From Arthrobacter agilis (GTDB taxonomy: Bacteria; Actinomycetota; Actinomycetes; Actinomycetales; Micrococcaceae), in contig NZ_NFSC01000028.1 in NCBI RefSeq assembly GCF_002157505.1, positions 310,001 to 374,000 of the forward strand: 64,000 nt of DNA. The letters are read 5' to 3'. This document shows, piece by piece, positions 25,557 to 34,887 of this stretch. The notes under the pieces were generated by a model. That model saw only the letters and a program-made list of their open reading frames with translations. It was not told where the DNA came from and did not search any database. The translations under genes were made by a program, and so were the position numbers. The number at the start of each line of letters is the position of its first letter. Position 1 is the first letter of the stretch.

Positions 25557-26579
25557 TCACAGGGCTGTAACGGCGTGCGCCGCGGGAATGCTGGCCTCGG
25601 AGACACGCTGCCGGAAGACCCAGTATGTCCATGCCTGGTAGGCGAGGACAAGCGGAACTCCGAAGCACGCGACCACGCTCATCAGGCCGAGCGTGTAGGG
25701 CGAGGAGGATGCGTTCTGCACCGTCAGGTTGAATGCCGGGTCGAGGGTCGAGGGCAGGACCACGGGGAACGCCGCGCCGAAGATCGACCCCACGAGCGCG
25801 AGCATCCCGACGCCCAGGCCGGCGAACGCGCGCCCGTCGCGGCCGGCGACGGAGGAGCGGTAGGCGGCGGCGAGGGCTCCCACGGCGAGGACGACGACGA
25901 GCCAGGTCACCACCGACCCGGTGTCGAGCTGGACGAGGAGCGCCCACGCCAGGAACGGGATCATCGCGACCGGCAGCAGGCGGCGGAACAGGCGGTCCGC
26001 CTGCGCCCGCACTCCCCCCTCGGTCTTGAGCGCGACGAAGGCCGCGGCATGGACGAGGCAGAAGAGGACGACACCGGCCGCTCCGAGGAGCGCGGAGCCG
26101 GTGGCCCAGGCGAAGGCCCCGCCCACCCGGTTGCCGTCGGCGTCGAGCGGCAGTCCCGTCGTCGTCAGCGCGAGGGCCGCGCCGATGCCTGCGGCAGCCG
26201 TGAAGGAGCCGAGGGCGATCGCCCAGTCCCAGCGGTCGCGCCAGGCGTCGCTGTCCCGCTTGCCGCGGTATTCGAAGGCGACGGCCCGGAAGATCAGGCC
26301 GAGCAGCACGAGCAGGAAGGGCAGGTAGAGCGCCGACAGGAGGGAGGCGTACCAGTGCGGGAAGGCGGCGAACATCGCACCGATCGCCGTCACGAGCCAC
26401 ACCTCGTTGCCGTCCCACACGGGGCCGACGGTGTTGAGGAGGACGCGGCGCTGGGTGTCGTTGCGGGCCATCAGCTTCATCAGCATCCCCACTCCGAGGT
26501 CGAAGCCCTCGAGGAAGAGGTAGCCGGCCCACAGCACGGCGATCAGTACGAACCAGACTGCAGGCAGTGCCTCGGTCAT
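25557..26579 (-). CDS. cydB: Cytochrome bd ubiquinol/menaquinol oxidase subunit II
   Basis: A 340-residue membrane subunit of the high-affinity terminal oxidase. Typical CydB features are the N-terminal WFVLIAVLWAGYLFLEGFDLGVG and GPVWDGNEVWLVTAIGAMFAAFP, with about eight or nine membrane helices. The start MTEALPAVWF at 26579 is chosen over 26615, which would add a hydrophilic leader. It lies 78 bases downstream of cydA and 20 upstream of cydDC in one operon. Confidence 0.95.
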   Translation of the reverse strand: MTEALPAVWFVLIAVLWAGYLFLEGFDLGVGMLMKLMARNDTQRRVLLNTVGPVWDGNEVWLVTAIGAMFAAFPHWYASLLSALYLPFLLVLLGLIFRAVAFEYRGKRDSDAWRDRWDWAIALGSFTAAAGIGAALALTTTGLPLDADGNRVGGAFAWATGSALLGAAGVVLFCLVHAAAFVALKTEGGVRAQADRLFRRLLPVAMIPFLAWALLVQLDTGSVVTWLVVVLAVGALAAAYRSSVAGRDGRAFAGLGVGMLALVGSIFGAAFPVVLPSTLDPAFNLTVQNASSSPYTLGLMSVVACFGVPLVLAYQAWTYWVFRQRVSEASIPAAHAVTAL

Positions 26580-26657
26580 CGGAGAACCTTCCAGGCGTTC
26601 GGGGACGTCAGGCATACGGGAGCAGGAACGGTTGCAGCGACCGACTCGGCGGCCGGG

Positions 26658-28238
26658 TCAGTAGGCGAAGGCCAGCACATCGCCGTCGTCCTTCCTGTCG
26701 GTGTCCGACGCGTCGTCGTGCCGGTCTCCGGCGTGCGCCAGCTCCGGCATGGCCGACGCCGTGCCACCCCGCACGTAGGTGAAGAGGAGCCGGACCTCGA
26801 CCACCAGGAGGACGGCGTACACGGCCGTCAGTGCGACGAGTGAGGCGACGAGTTCGGCCAGCGACACGCCGGGTGAGACGGCCGCCGCAGTGAACATGAA
26901 CACGCTATCGATACCGGAGGGATCCGGATTGGGCGCGACGACGAACGGCTGCCGTCCCATCTCGGTGAAGATCCAGCCCGCGGAGTTCGCTCCGAAGGGA
27001 GCGAGGATGCCGAACACCGCGAGCCTCATGAGCCACCGGGACTCCGGCACGGTCCCCCGACGGAGGACCCAGAGGGCTGCGGCGGCTGCGGCCGCGGCGA
27101 TCGCGCCGAATCCGATCATGATGCGGAATCCCCAGTAGGTCACCTCCATGACGGGCAGGTAGTCGATCGCGGTGCCCGCGCGCTCGCCGTACATCGGGTC
27201 GTCCGGGAGCGTGGTGCCGTACTTCTCCTGGTACTCGGGCAGGAGGGTGTTGACGCCCTTGACCTCGGTGGTGAAGTCGCCGTTGGCGAGGAAGGACAGC
27301 ACCCCGGGAACCTCGATGACCGCGGTGATGTCGTCGCAGCTCTGCGCACCGAGGTTGCCCACGGACAGGATCGAGAAGCCCGTGCCGTCATGGCATGCGG
27401 CTTCCGCGGCCGCCATCTTCATGGGCTGCTGGTCGAACATGAGCTTGCCCTGCAGGTCGCCCGTGATGCCGGTGCCCGCGAACGCGATCATGGCGACGAC
27501 GGCGCCGGCCCGGGCGGAGCGAAGCCATACCTTGTGGTCCACCGCGCCCCGGGCGCCGCCCGGGTCGCCGACGACGACGGTGCCGTCCTCGCCGAGGGTG
27601 TCGAGGCCGTCGCGGCGCCGCTTCCACAGGTGGTACCAGCTGATCCCGAGGAGGAAGGCTCCGGCGACCGCAAGGGCGCCGAAGACCGTGTGTGGGAAGG
27701 CGACGAGGGCAGTGTTGTTGGTGAAGACCGCCCACGCATCCACCATCACCGGCCGACCGTCGACCATCTCGACACCCACGGGGTGCTGCATCCAGGAGTT
27801 GGCCACGAGGATGAAGTAGGCGGAGAGGACCGAAGCCAGGACGGCGGCCCAGAGGGACAACAGGTGGACGAGCCGGGGCAACCGCCCCCACCCGAAGATC
27901 CAGAGGCCGAGGAAGGTCGACTCGACGAAGAAGGCGAGCAGCGCCTCCATGGCCAGGGGTGCCCCGAAGACGTCGCCCACGAAGCGGCTGTATTCGCTCC
28001 ACGCCATACCGAACTGGAATTCCTGCACCAGTCCCGTGGCCACGCCCATGATGAAGTTGATGAGGAAGAGCTTCCCCCAGAACTTCGTCATGCGGAGGTA
28101 GTGCTCCTTGCCGGTGCGGTGCCACATCGTCTGCATTCCGGCGACCAGGAGCCCGAGCCCGATGGTCAGGGGGACCATGAGGAAGTGGTAGACAGTGGTG
28201 ATTCCGAATTGCCACCTGGCAATTTCCAAGGCTTCCAT
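26658..28238 (-). CDS. cydA: Cytochrome bd oxidase subunit I
   Basis: A 526-residue heme- and quinol-binding subunit. Near the N-terminus RWQFGITTVYHFLMVPLT carries the conserved His. FPHTVFGALAVAG and MEVTYWGFRIMIG hold candidate heme b558 ligands, and GRQPFVV is conserved near the C-terminus. The Q-loop looks like the short type. RBS AAAGGG precedes the ATG. Expression is probably controlled by the BlaI-type repressor: three operator-like palindromes lie 41-117 bases upstream in the divergent promoter region. Confidence 0.95.
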   Translation of the reverse strand: MEALEIARWQFGITTVYHFLMVPLTIGLGLLVAGMQTMWHRTGKEHYLRMTKFWGKLFLINFIMGVATGLVQEFQFGMAWSEYSRFVGDVFGAPLAMEALLAFFVESTFLGLWIFGWGRLPRLVHLLSLWAAVLASVLSAYFILVANSWMQHPVGVEMVDGRPVMVDAWAVFTNNTALVAFPHTVFGALAVAGAFLLGISWYHLWKRRRDGLDTLGEDGTVVVGDPGGARGAVDHKVWLRSARAGAVVAMIAFAGTGITGDLQGKLMFDQQPMKMAAAEAACHDGTGFSILSVGNLGAQSCDDITAVIEVPGVLSFLANGDFTTEVKGVNTLLPEYQEKYGTTLPDDPMYGERAGTAIDYLPVMEVTYWGFRIMIGFGAIAAAAAAAALWVLRRGTVPESRWLMRLAVFGILAPFGANSAGWIFTEMGRQPFVVAPNPDPSGIDSVFMFTAAAVSPGVSLAELVASLVALTAVYAVLLVVEVRLLFTYVRGGTASAMPELAHAGDRHDDASDTDRKDDGDVLAFAY

Positions 28239-28278
28239 CGGGCCCTTTCAGCAGCGCCTGGCGTCGGCGACGACGAAA

Positions 28279-28355
28279 CTTCTACATGCCGTAGAAGAAG
28301 TTCTTCTACACATCGTAGAACAAATCGGGCGTCATTTCTACGTGGAGTAGAAATG
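28279..28355. promoter_or_regulatory. Three BlaI-type operators between cydA and blaI
   Basis: Three palindromes of the form TTCTAC-N5-GTAGAA sit at 28280-28296, 28304-28320 and 28336-28352. The first extends to 19 bp and the third to 23 bp with perfect flanks. They are spaced 24 and 32 bp start to start. TAC...GTA cores are what BlaI/MecI/CopY winged-helix repressors recognise. Their place in the 221-base divergent region suggests control of both the cyd operon and the blaI-M56 genes. Confidence 0.8.
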
Positions 28356-28459
28356 TTGGCCGCGACGCTGTACGTTAGATGCACCACGCTTCTAGCTCCC
28401 GGTGGGGAGCGGATCCAGGTCCGAAGGGACCGGGATCGCGTTTTGATTGAAGGAAGAAC

Positions 28460-28828
28460 ATGGCAACGCTCGGAGACCTCGAACGCACAGTGATGGACCT
28501 GCTGTGGGCTGCGCCGGAGGCATTGACCGCGAATGAGCTGCGCGACGCCATCGCCGAGGCGCCGTCGGGAGAAGTGGGACGGGAACTCGCCGTCACCACG
28601 GTGCTCACGGTGCTGTCGCGCCTGGAGAAGAAGGGCCTTGTGGAGCGGGAGCGCGACAGCCGCCCGCACCGATACAGGTCCGTCACGAGCCGTGAAGACC
28701 ACACCGCCGAACTCATGCACGAAGTTCTCGTGACGGCGCCGGACCGCGAAGCCGTCCTGGCCCGCTTCATCGGCAGCGTCTCGGAGGCAGAAGCCGAGAC
28801 GCTCCGCAAGCTGCTCGGCGGCAGCTGA
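28460..28828 (+). CDS. BlaI/MecI/CopY-family repressor
   Basis: A 122-residue dimeric winged-helix repressor (MATLGDLERTVMDLLW; recognition region VTTVLTVLSRLEKKGLVERE), with a C-terminal dimerisation helix pair. RBS GAAGGAAG precedes the ATG. It is followed seven bases later by an M56 metallopeptidase gene, the usual BlaI-BlaR pairing, and is divergent from the cyd operon. The three palindromes in the shared promoter region are its likely sites. Regulation of cytochrome bd is inferred, not shown. Confidence 0.9.
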   Translation: MATLGDLERTVMDLLWAAPEALTANELRDAIAEAPSGEVGRELAVTTVLTVLSRLEKKGLVERERDSRPHRYRSVTSREDHTAELMHEVLVTAPDREAVLARFIGSVSEAEAETLRKLLGGS

Positions 28829-28835
28829 CCCGTCC

Positions 28836-29840
28836 GTGTTCTGGGCCTCGTACCTGCTCGCGGCACTCGCGATCATCCTCGCGTGGCCCGCCCCGATCGC
28901 ACTGTCACGCGCTTCCTGGCCCGCCCGCGCGCCCTTCACCGCGATGGTGCTCTGGCAATCGATCGCACTCGCCGGTGGGCTGTCGATGATCGGGGCCATG
29001 CTCGTCTGGGGCCTCCAGCCGCTGGGCGACAACCTCGTGTCGGCATCGGCGGGGTTCTTCAACATCCTGATCGATGACGAGTCGGCCCAGACACTCGGCG
29101 TGATCCACGTCTTCGCAATCAGTGCCGCCACCCTCTTGTTCGGGCACCTCGTCTTCACCCTGGTCCTGACCTTCGTCAGGATCCGCCGCCAGCGCAGACG
29201 GCACCGGGACATGCTCAACCTGCTGAGCTCTCCCGCCGCCGATCAGCCCGCGACGCTCGTGATCAGCCATCCCGCGCCCGTGGCCTACTGCCTCCCCGGC
29301 GGGGCCCGATCGGTCACCGTCATGTCCGACGGCCTCATGGGCCTCCTGTCCCGCGCCGAACTCGACGCGGTCCTCCTGCACGAGAGCGCGCACCTGCACC
29401 AACGCCACCACCTTCTGCTCTGGGCCTTCGCTGCGTGGCGGTCGGCCCTGCCGTGGCTGCCGACGTCGCAGCTGGCACAGCGGGCGGTGAGCGAACTCAT
29501 CGAGATGCTGGCCGACGACGAGGCCCTCCGTACCGTGGATGAGCCGACGCTCGTGCGGGCCATCGCCATCGTCGGCTCCGGCGCCCTGCCATCGTCCCCC
29601 TCGCCGCGGGACGCGCTCGAGGATCCCCTCGGCGAGGAGGGCCGGCTGGGCTCGGGAACCGGGTCGACGGCCGTGACCGGCGGCACCGCGGATGCGCAGT
29701 CGACAGCCCACCGGCTGCGGCGGCTGCTCACTCCCCTGCCGCCCCTCAGCAGGATCCAGCAGGCCGCAGCCCTGTCCGCCGCGGGCCTGCTGCTGGTGGT
29801 TCCGCCCGTTCTTCTGGTCGCTCCCGAACTCCTCGGCTGA
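28836..29840 (+). CDS. M56-family membrane metallopeptidase (BlaR1-like, no sensor domain)
   Basis: A 334-residue membrane protease starting at GTG seven bases after the repressor stop. It has several hydrophobic segments (residues 2-20, 35-60, 88-112 and a C-terminal one) and the zinc motif HESAH within LDAVLLHESAHLHQRHH. In classical BlaR1 a C-terminal penicillin-binding domain senses beta-lactam; here the protein ends after the last membrane segment, so no such sensor exists. It probably inactivates the neighbouring BlaI-type repressor in response to an unknown cue. Confidence 0.85.
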   Translation: MFWASYLLAALAIILAWPAPIALSRASWPARAPFTAMVLWQSIALAGGLSMIGAMLVWGLQPLGDNLVSASAGFFNILIDDESAQTLGVIHVFAISAATLLFGHLVFTLVLTFVRIRRQRRRHRDMLNLLSSPAADQPATLVISHPAPVAYCLPGGARSVTVMSDGLMGLLSRAELDAVLLHESAHLHQRHHLLLWAFAAWRSALPWLPTSQLAQRAVSELIEMLADDEALRTVDEPTLVRAIAIVGSGALPSSPSPRDALEDPLGEEGRLGSGTGSTAVTGGTADAQSTAHRLRRLLTPLPPLSRIQQAAALSAAGLLLVVPPVLLVAPELLG

Positions 29841-29928
29841 CCCGCCCTCCCTTTTGGACGCCAGCTGCCACCCTTCCGCCGTCGATCGTGGTGCGTCGGG
29901 TGGTTCGAGGGGCCGAAAACGTCCTTCT

Positions 29929-30035
29929 GGACCCTCTTCCGCCCGTGGAGGGTCCTGAGTAGACTTCGCGACACGGTCCTCAGCAGGACCGTAGGGAGCA
30001 GACCTGCGCTGGGCAGTGTCGTGGTTTGCAACCAC
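29929..30035 (+). other. Cluster of three perfect hairpins upstream of a small secreted protein
   Basis: Three perfect stems occur in 107 bases: GGACCCTC/GAGGGTCC (29929-29936 with 29948-29955), ACGGTCCT/AGGACCGT (29973-29980 with 29985-29992) and GTGGTT/AACCAC (30021-30026 with 30030-30035). The first may terminate the M56 transcript, though no T-run follows. The others could be a structured leader for the gene at 30094. It matches no riboswitch class I recognise. The rest of the 253-base gap shows nothing clear. Confidence 0.45.
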
Positions 30036-30093
30036 TACCGTGCGTGCGTCGGCGACCTGGAAGCAAGAGCACTTCTAGAGATCGAGGCACGTT

Positions 30094-30384
30094 ATGCGCA
30101 AGACATCACTACTCGGCGCCGCAGTCTGCGCCCTGGCACTGGCAGGTCTGAGTACGTCCCCGGCCTTCGCCGCAGGCCAGGTCGAGAGAGGCACTGAGCA
30201 CGCGAATTCCATCTGTTCGTTTTCGGGCCTGAACGACGATCCTAGAGAGGCCTACCCTCACGGCGGCCGTGTGCAGTCCTACGGACAGTTGGTGAGGCTT
30301 GGGCTGAAGGCGGACTTCCCGAGCCCGGGCGATGTATGTAAGCTGCCCTACTCCCCCGAGGCTCCTGAGCCTGAAGGTCCGTAG
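30094..30384 (+). CDS. Small secreted protein of unknown function
   Basis: A 96-residue protein with a classic signal peptide (MRKTSLLGAAVCALALAGL), likely cut after AFA near residue 27. The mature part of about 69 residues is hydrophilic, has two cysteines (Cys41 and Cys82) that could form a disulfide, and ends in a Pro/Glu tail. GAGG lies seven bases before the ATG. I do not recognise the family. It is isolated between the M56 gene and convergent parE, behind a hairpin-rich leader. Confidence 0.7.
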   Translation: MRKTSLLGAAVCALALAGLSTSPAFAAGQVERGTEHANSICSFSGLNDDPREAYPHGGRVQSYGQLVRLGLKADFPSPGDVCKLPYSPEAPEPEGP

Positions 30385-30395
30385 GGGACTGACGG

Positions 30396-30420
30396 GCCGG
30401 CCCTCGGTCTCGGGGCCGGC
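30396..30420. terminator. Possible terminator between convergent genes
   Basis: GCCGGCCC (30396-30403) and GGGCCGGC (30413-30420) can form an 8-bp stem with a 9-base loop, just after the small secreted protein gene. There is no T-run, so the call is tentative. Confidence 0.4.
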
Positions 30421-30522
30421 AGTGGCGGTGCGGATTGCAGCAGGTACAAACGAGAAACTCGCAGACCCGTTGCGGTAGGGGCCCTGCGGCGTCTTCACCG
30501 GACCGACGTCGTCCGGCGTCGG

Positions 30523-32631
30523 TCAGGCGTCGATGCGGTCCCGGTCGAGGGACGAGGCCCCCGCGACGATGAAGTCCTTGCGGGGGGCGACGTCGCTTCC
30601 CATCAGCAGGTTGAACACCCGCTCGGCCGATTCGGCCTCCTGGATCCGCACGCGCCGCAGGGTGCGATGCCGCGGATCCATGGTGGTCTCCGCGAGCTGG
30701 CCCGCGTCCATCTCACCGAGACCCTTGTAGCGCTGGATGGGTGACTTGTAGCGCTTGCCCTTCTTCTCCATGGCGGCCAGGAGGCGTGTGAGTTCCGCTT
30801 CCGAGTACGTGTAGATCATCTCGTTAGCCTTCGATCCACCGTTGATCACCTCCACACGGTGCAGGGGTGGGACGGCGGCGTAGACCCGCCCGGCCTCGAC
30901 GAGGGGACGCATGTACCGGAAGAACAGCGTCAGGAGCAGCGTGCGGATGTGGGCGCCGTCCACGTCCGCGTCGGTCATCAGGATGATCTTGCCGTACCGC
31001 CGTGCATCGAGCTGGAAGCTCCGTCCTGACCCGGCGCCGACGACCTGGATGAGGGCGGCACACTCCGCGTTGGACAGCATGTCCCCCACCGATGCCTTCT
31101 GCACGTTGAGGATCTTCCCCCGGATGGGAAGCAGCGCCTGGTAGTCGGAGGACCGCGCGAGCTTGGCGGTACCGAGCGCGCTGTCCCCCTCGACGATGAA
31201 GAGCTCGGACCGCTCCTGGTCGTCGATCCTGCAGTCCGCGAGCTTGGCCGGCATGGTCGAGGTCTCGAGGGCGTTCTTGCGCCGCTGGGTCTCCTTGTGG
31301 ACCCGTGCCGAGATCCGGGACTTCATCTCGGCGACGACCTTCTCGAGGAGCAGCGCCGACTGTGCTTTGTCGTTGCGCGCCGAAGAGGACAGGCGTGCCT
31401 GCAGTTCCTTCTCGACCACCCGGGCCACGATGGCCTTGACGGCGGAGGTGCCGAGGATCTCCTTGGTCTGGCCCTCGAACTGGGGCTCGGCGAGGCGCAC
31501 CGTCAGGACGGCGGTCAGGCCGGCGAAGACGTCGTCCTTCTCGATCTTGTCGGTGCCGGCCTTCAGCTTGCGGGCGTTGGCCTCGATGACCTTCCGGAAG
31601 GTCTTCAGCAGCGCCTGCTCGAAGCCGCTCTGGTGCGTGCCGCCCTTGGGGGTGGCGATGATGTTGACGTAGCTCCGGACCGTGGTCTCGTAGCCGATGC
31701 CCCAGCGCAGGGCGATGTCGACGTCGCAGTCACGCTCCACCTCCGCCATCTGACTGTGTCCGCGCTCGTCGAGCACGGGCACGGACTCCTTGAAGCGGCC
31801 CGACCCCTGGAAGCGCCAGACGTCCGTGACCGGCGCGTCGAGCGCCAGGAATTCGGCGTATTCGGAGATACCGCCGTCGTGCTGGAAGACCTCCTCCACC
31901 GGACCCGACTCGCCCGGCGTGCCCGGGAGCCTCCGCTCGTCCCTCAGCGCGATGCGGAGGCCCGGCACCAGGAACGAGGTCTGCCGAGCGCGCGTCTGCA
32001 GCTCCTCGTAGGAGAAGGTCGCGTCGGGGGTGAAGATCTGGCGGTCGGCCCAGTACCGGATGCGCGTGCCCGTGACGCCGCGCTTGGCCGTTCCCACGAC
32101 CTCGAGGCGCGAGCCGTCGAGGAAGGGCTCGAAGACGGACGTGGGCGACGGCGTCCGAGCGTCCTTGAAGATGCCCGGTTCACCGCGCCGGAAGGACATC
32201 GCATAGGTCTTGCTGCCCCGATCGACGAAGACGTCCAGCCGGGAGGACAGCGCGTTGACGACACTCGCTCCGACGCCGTGGAGGCCGCCGGATGCGGTGT
32301 AGGACCCGCCGCCGAACTTGCCTCCGGCATGGAGCTTCGTGAAGACGACCTCGACGCCGCTCAGGCCCGTCTTGGGTTCGATGTCCACAGGGATGCCGCG
32401 GCCGTCGTCGTGGATCTCCACGGAGCCGTCGGCGTGCAGGATCACCGTGATGCTCTGGCCGTATCCCGCCAGCGCCTCGTCGACGGAGTTGTCGATGATC
32501 TCCCAGAGGCAGTGCATCAGGCCGCGTGAATCCGTGGACCCGATGTACATTCCGGGACGCTTGCGGACTGCTTCGAGGCCCTCGAGGACGGAGAGGTGCC
32601 GGGCGGTGTAGTCCGAGGTGGGGGGTGTCAC
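30523..32631 (-). CDS. parE: DNA topoisomerase IV subunit B
   Basis: The ATPase subunit of the type IIA topoisomerase, 702 residues. The N-terminal GHKL ATPase shows EIIDNSVDEALAGYG and HDDGRGIPVD-like motifs. The Toprim domain has the catalytic EGDSALG and the DADVDGAHI metal site. The GTG at 32631 is chosen with AAGGAG upstream; another GTG lies at 32661. It is assigned to topoisomerase IV because the matching subunit A is at 10-12.7 kb and no gyrA is adjacent. It is divergent from the DUF7455 gene. Confidence 0.93.
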   Translation of the reverse strand: MTPPTSDYTARHLSVLEGLEAVRKRPGMYIGSTDSRGLMHCLWEIIDNSVDEALAGYGQSITVILHADGSVEIHDDGRGIPVDIEPKTGLSGVEVVFTKLHAGGKFGGGSYTASGGLHGVGASVVNALSSRLDVFVDRGSKTYAMSFRRGEPGIFKDARTPSPTSVFEPFLDGSRLEVVGTAKRGVTGTRIRYWADRQIFTPDATFSYEELQTRARQTSFLVPGLRIALRDERRLPGTPGESGPVEEVFQHDGGISEYAEFLALDAPVTDVWRFQGSGRFKESVPVLDERGHSQMAEVERDCDVDIALRWGIGYETTVRSYVNIIATPKGGTHQSGFEQALLKTFRKVIEANARKLKAGTDKIEKDDVFAGLTAVLTVRLAEPQFEGQTKEILGTSAVKAIVARVVEKELQARLSSSARNDKAQSALLLEKVVAEMKSRISARVHKETQRRKNALETSTMPAKLADCRIDDQERSELFIVEGDSALGTAKLARSSDYQALLPIRGKILNVQKASVGDMLSNAECAALIQVVGAGSGRSFQLDARRYGKIILMTDADVDGAHIRTLLLTLFFRYMRPLVEAGRVYAAVPPLHRVEVINGGSKANEMIYTYSEAELTRLLAAMEKKGKRYKSPIQRYKGLGEMDAGQLAETTMDPRHRTLRRVRIQEAESAERVFNLLMGSDVAPRKDFIVAGASSLDRDRIDA

Positions 32632-32882
32632 GGTGGGATGGTCTCCTTGGCGGAACGGCACGATCCAGGACAGGCGTCAGGAGGGTGATGGCGGGGAAAG
32701 AGTGCCTTCAGTTTATTACGCACGACCGACACCGAGCGGACGGCGCGTCCTGACGAGCATCTCCGGCCTGCGAAGACAACTTCTACCCCCTGGTACGCCC
32801 GGAGCGAAAGGAGGCCCAACCTGCGAAGGCTCGGCAACGAATAGTGGTTATATGAGTACACGATCCACATGAGGAGGCATTC

Positions 32883-33104
32883 ATGACCACTGCAGTAGCA
32901 ACTCGCGAACTCACTGCCCTGGACCGCTGTGACCGATGCGGCGCCCAGGCCTACGTTCGAGCAGTCCTTCAGTCCTCCGGTGGAGAGCTTCTGTTCTGCG
33001 GCCACCACGCGCGCGCTGTCGAAGCAAACCTGAAGCCGCTCACCTCTGAGTGGCAGGACGAGACGAAGCGGCTTCACGAGAAGCCGGCCGTCGTCGGCGA
33101 CTGA
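32883..33104 (+). CDS. DUF7455 domain-containing small Cys-rich protein
   Basis: A 73-residue protein with CDRCGAQAYVRAV and LLFCGHHARAVEANL: two Cys pairs or Cys-His clusters likely to bind one zinc. It fits the actinobacterial DUF7455 family, which is regularly found beside the primary sigma factor gene. GAGGAGG lies shortly before the ATG. It is convergent with sigA, separated by two strong hairpins. Function is unknown; the zinc site is inferred. Confidence 0.82.
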   Translation: MTTAVATRELTALDRCDRCGAQAYVRAVLQSSGGELLFCGHHARAVEANLKPLTSEWQDETKRLHEKPAVVGD

Positions 33105-33169
33105 CCGTCGACAAACGCCACACCCACTACTTGACGAACAAGCGCTCCGTGTACAGGCGCTGAAGCACA

Positions 33170-33205
33170 AGGAAGGGCCCTCTCCAGCAGGAGGGGGCCC
33201 TTCCT
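33170..33205. terminator. Bidirectional terminator hairpin
   Basis: AGGAAGGGCCC (from 33170) pairs with GGGCCCTTCCT (to 33205) across a short GC-rich interior. It lies between the convergent DUF7455 and sigA genes and should stop the plus-strand transcript. Confidence 0.8.
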
Positions 33206-33280
33206 GCGTCCGGGGGCAATTCCATTCCTGGCAGCCCCTTCCTGCCCGTTCCTTCTGCCCGGGCGGCCCGGCTCCGCGGG

Positions 33281-33320
33281 CACGAAAAAGGGCCCTTCCC
33301 GGAGGAAGGGCCCTTTCGTG
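33281..33320. terminator. Bidirectional terminator hairpin, A/T-flanked
   Basis: CACGAAA...GGGCCCTTCC (33281-33299) pairs with GGAAGGGCCCTTTCGTG (33304-33320), with two extra A residues on the left arm. It is 41 bases beyond the sigA stop and is the likely sigA terminator. Confidence 0.8.
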
Positions 33321-33360
33321 GATCCTGCGGGATCCGTGGAGGTAGATCCGTCGAGGTAGA

Positions 33361-34578
<1,218 letters not shown>

Positions 34579-34887
34579 AGAGAACCTTTCGTACGGCGGT
34601 GTGTGGTGCAATCAGAGGGACAACACCACTATGACCCTGTCAAGTCCGCGCTGGTTTCCAGACGAATCCGGCCGGGCCGACTCCCTAGGGAACGGTCCTG
34701 CCGCCCTCGCTATTCCCCCGGATATCGCTCGTCCGCGACGCCCGTCCTGGAATGCTCGGTGATTTTCTGATGCACGGACCCAACCGGGTCTCAACCTCTA
34801 TTGTCTCACGTGGTGGGGGCACGCCGGAAATGCGCGATGAGCTTCTCTGGCGCATACTCCGTGCCCCCGGCGAGGGCACATCGCCGG

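Noticed and set aside
22024-26532. A continuous 1502-codon open frame on the minus strand
   Set aside because: Its first 332 codons overlap cydB out of frame and read as Arg/Pro-rich shadow sequence. Only the part from 25536 is the CydDC protein.
28836-29840. Beta-lactam resistance operon (BlaI-BlaR)
   Set aside because: There is no beta-lactamase or penicillin-binding sensor domain nearby; the divergent target is the cytochrome bd operon.
29929-30093. c-di-AMP or other known riboswitch before the secreted protein
   Set aside because: The stems do not show the conserved core of any riboswitch class I can recognise, so it is reported only as unexplained structure.
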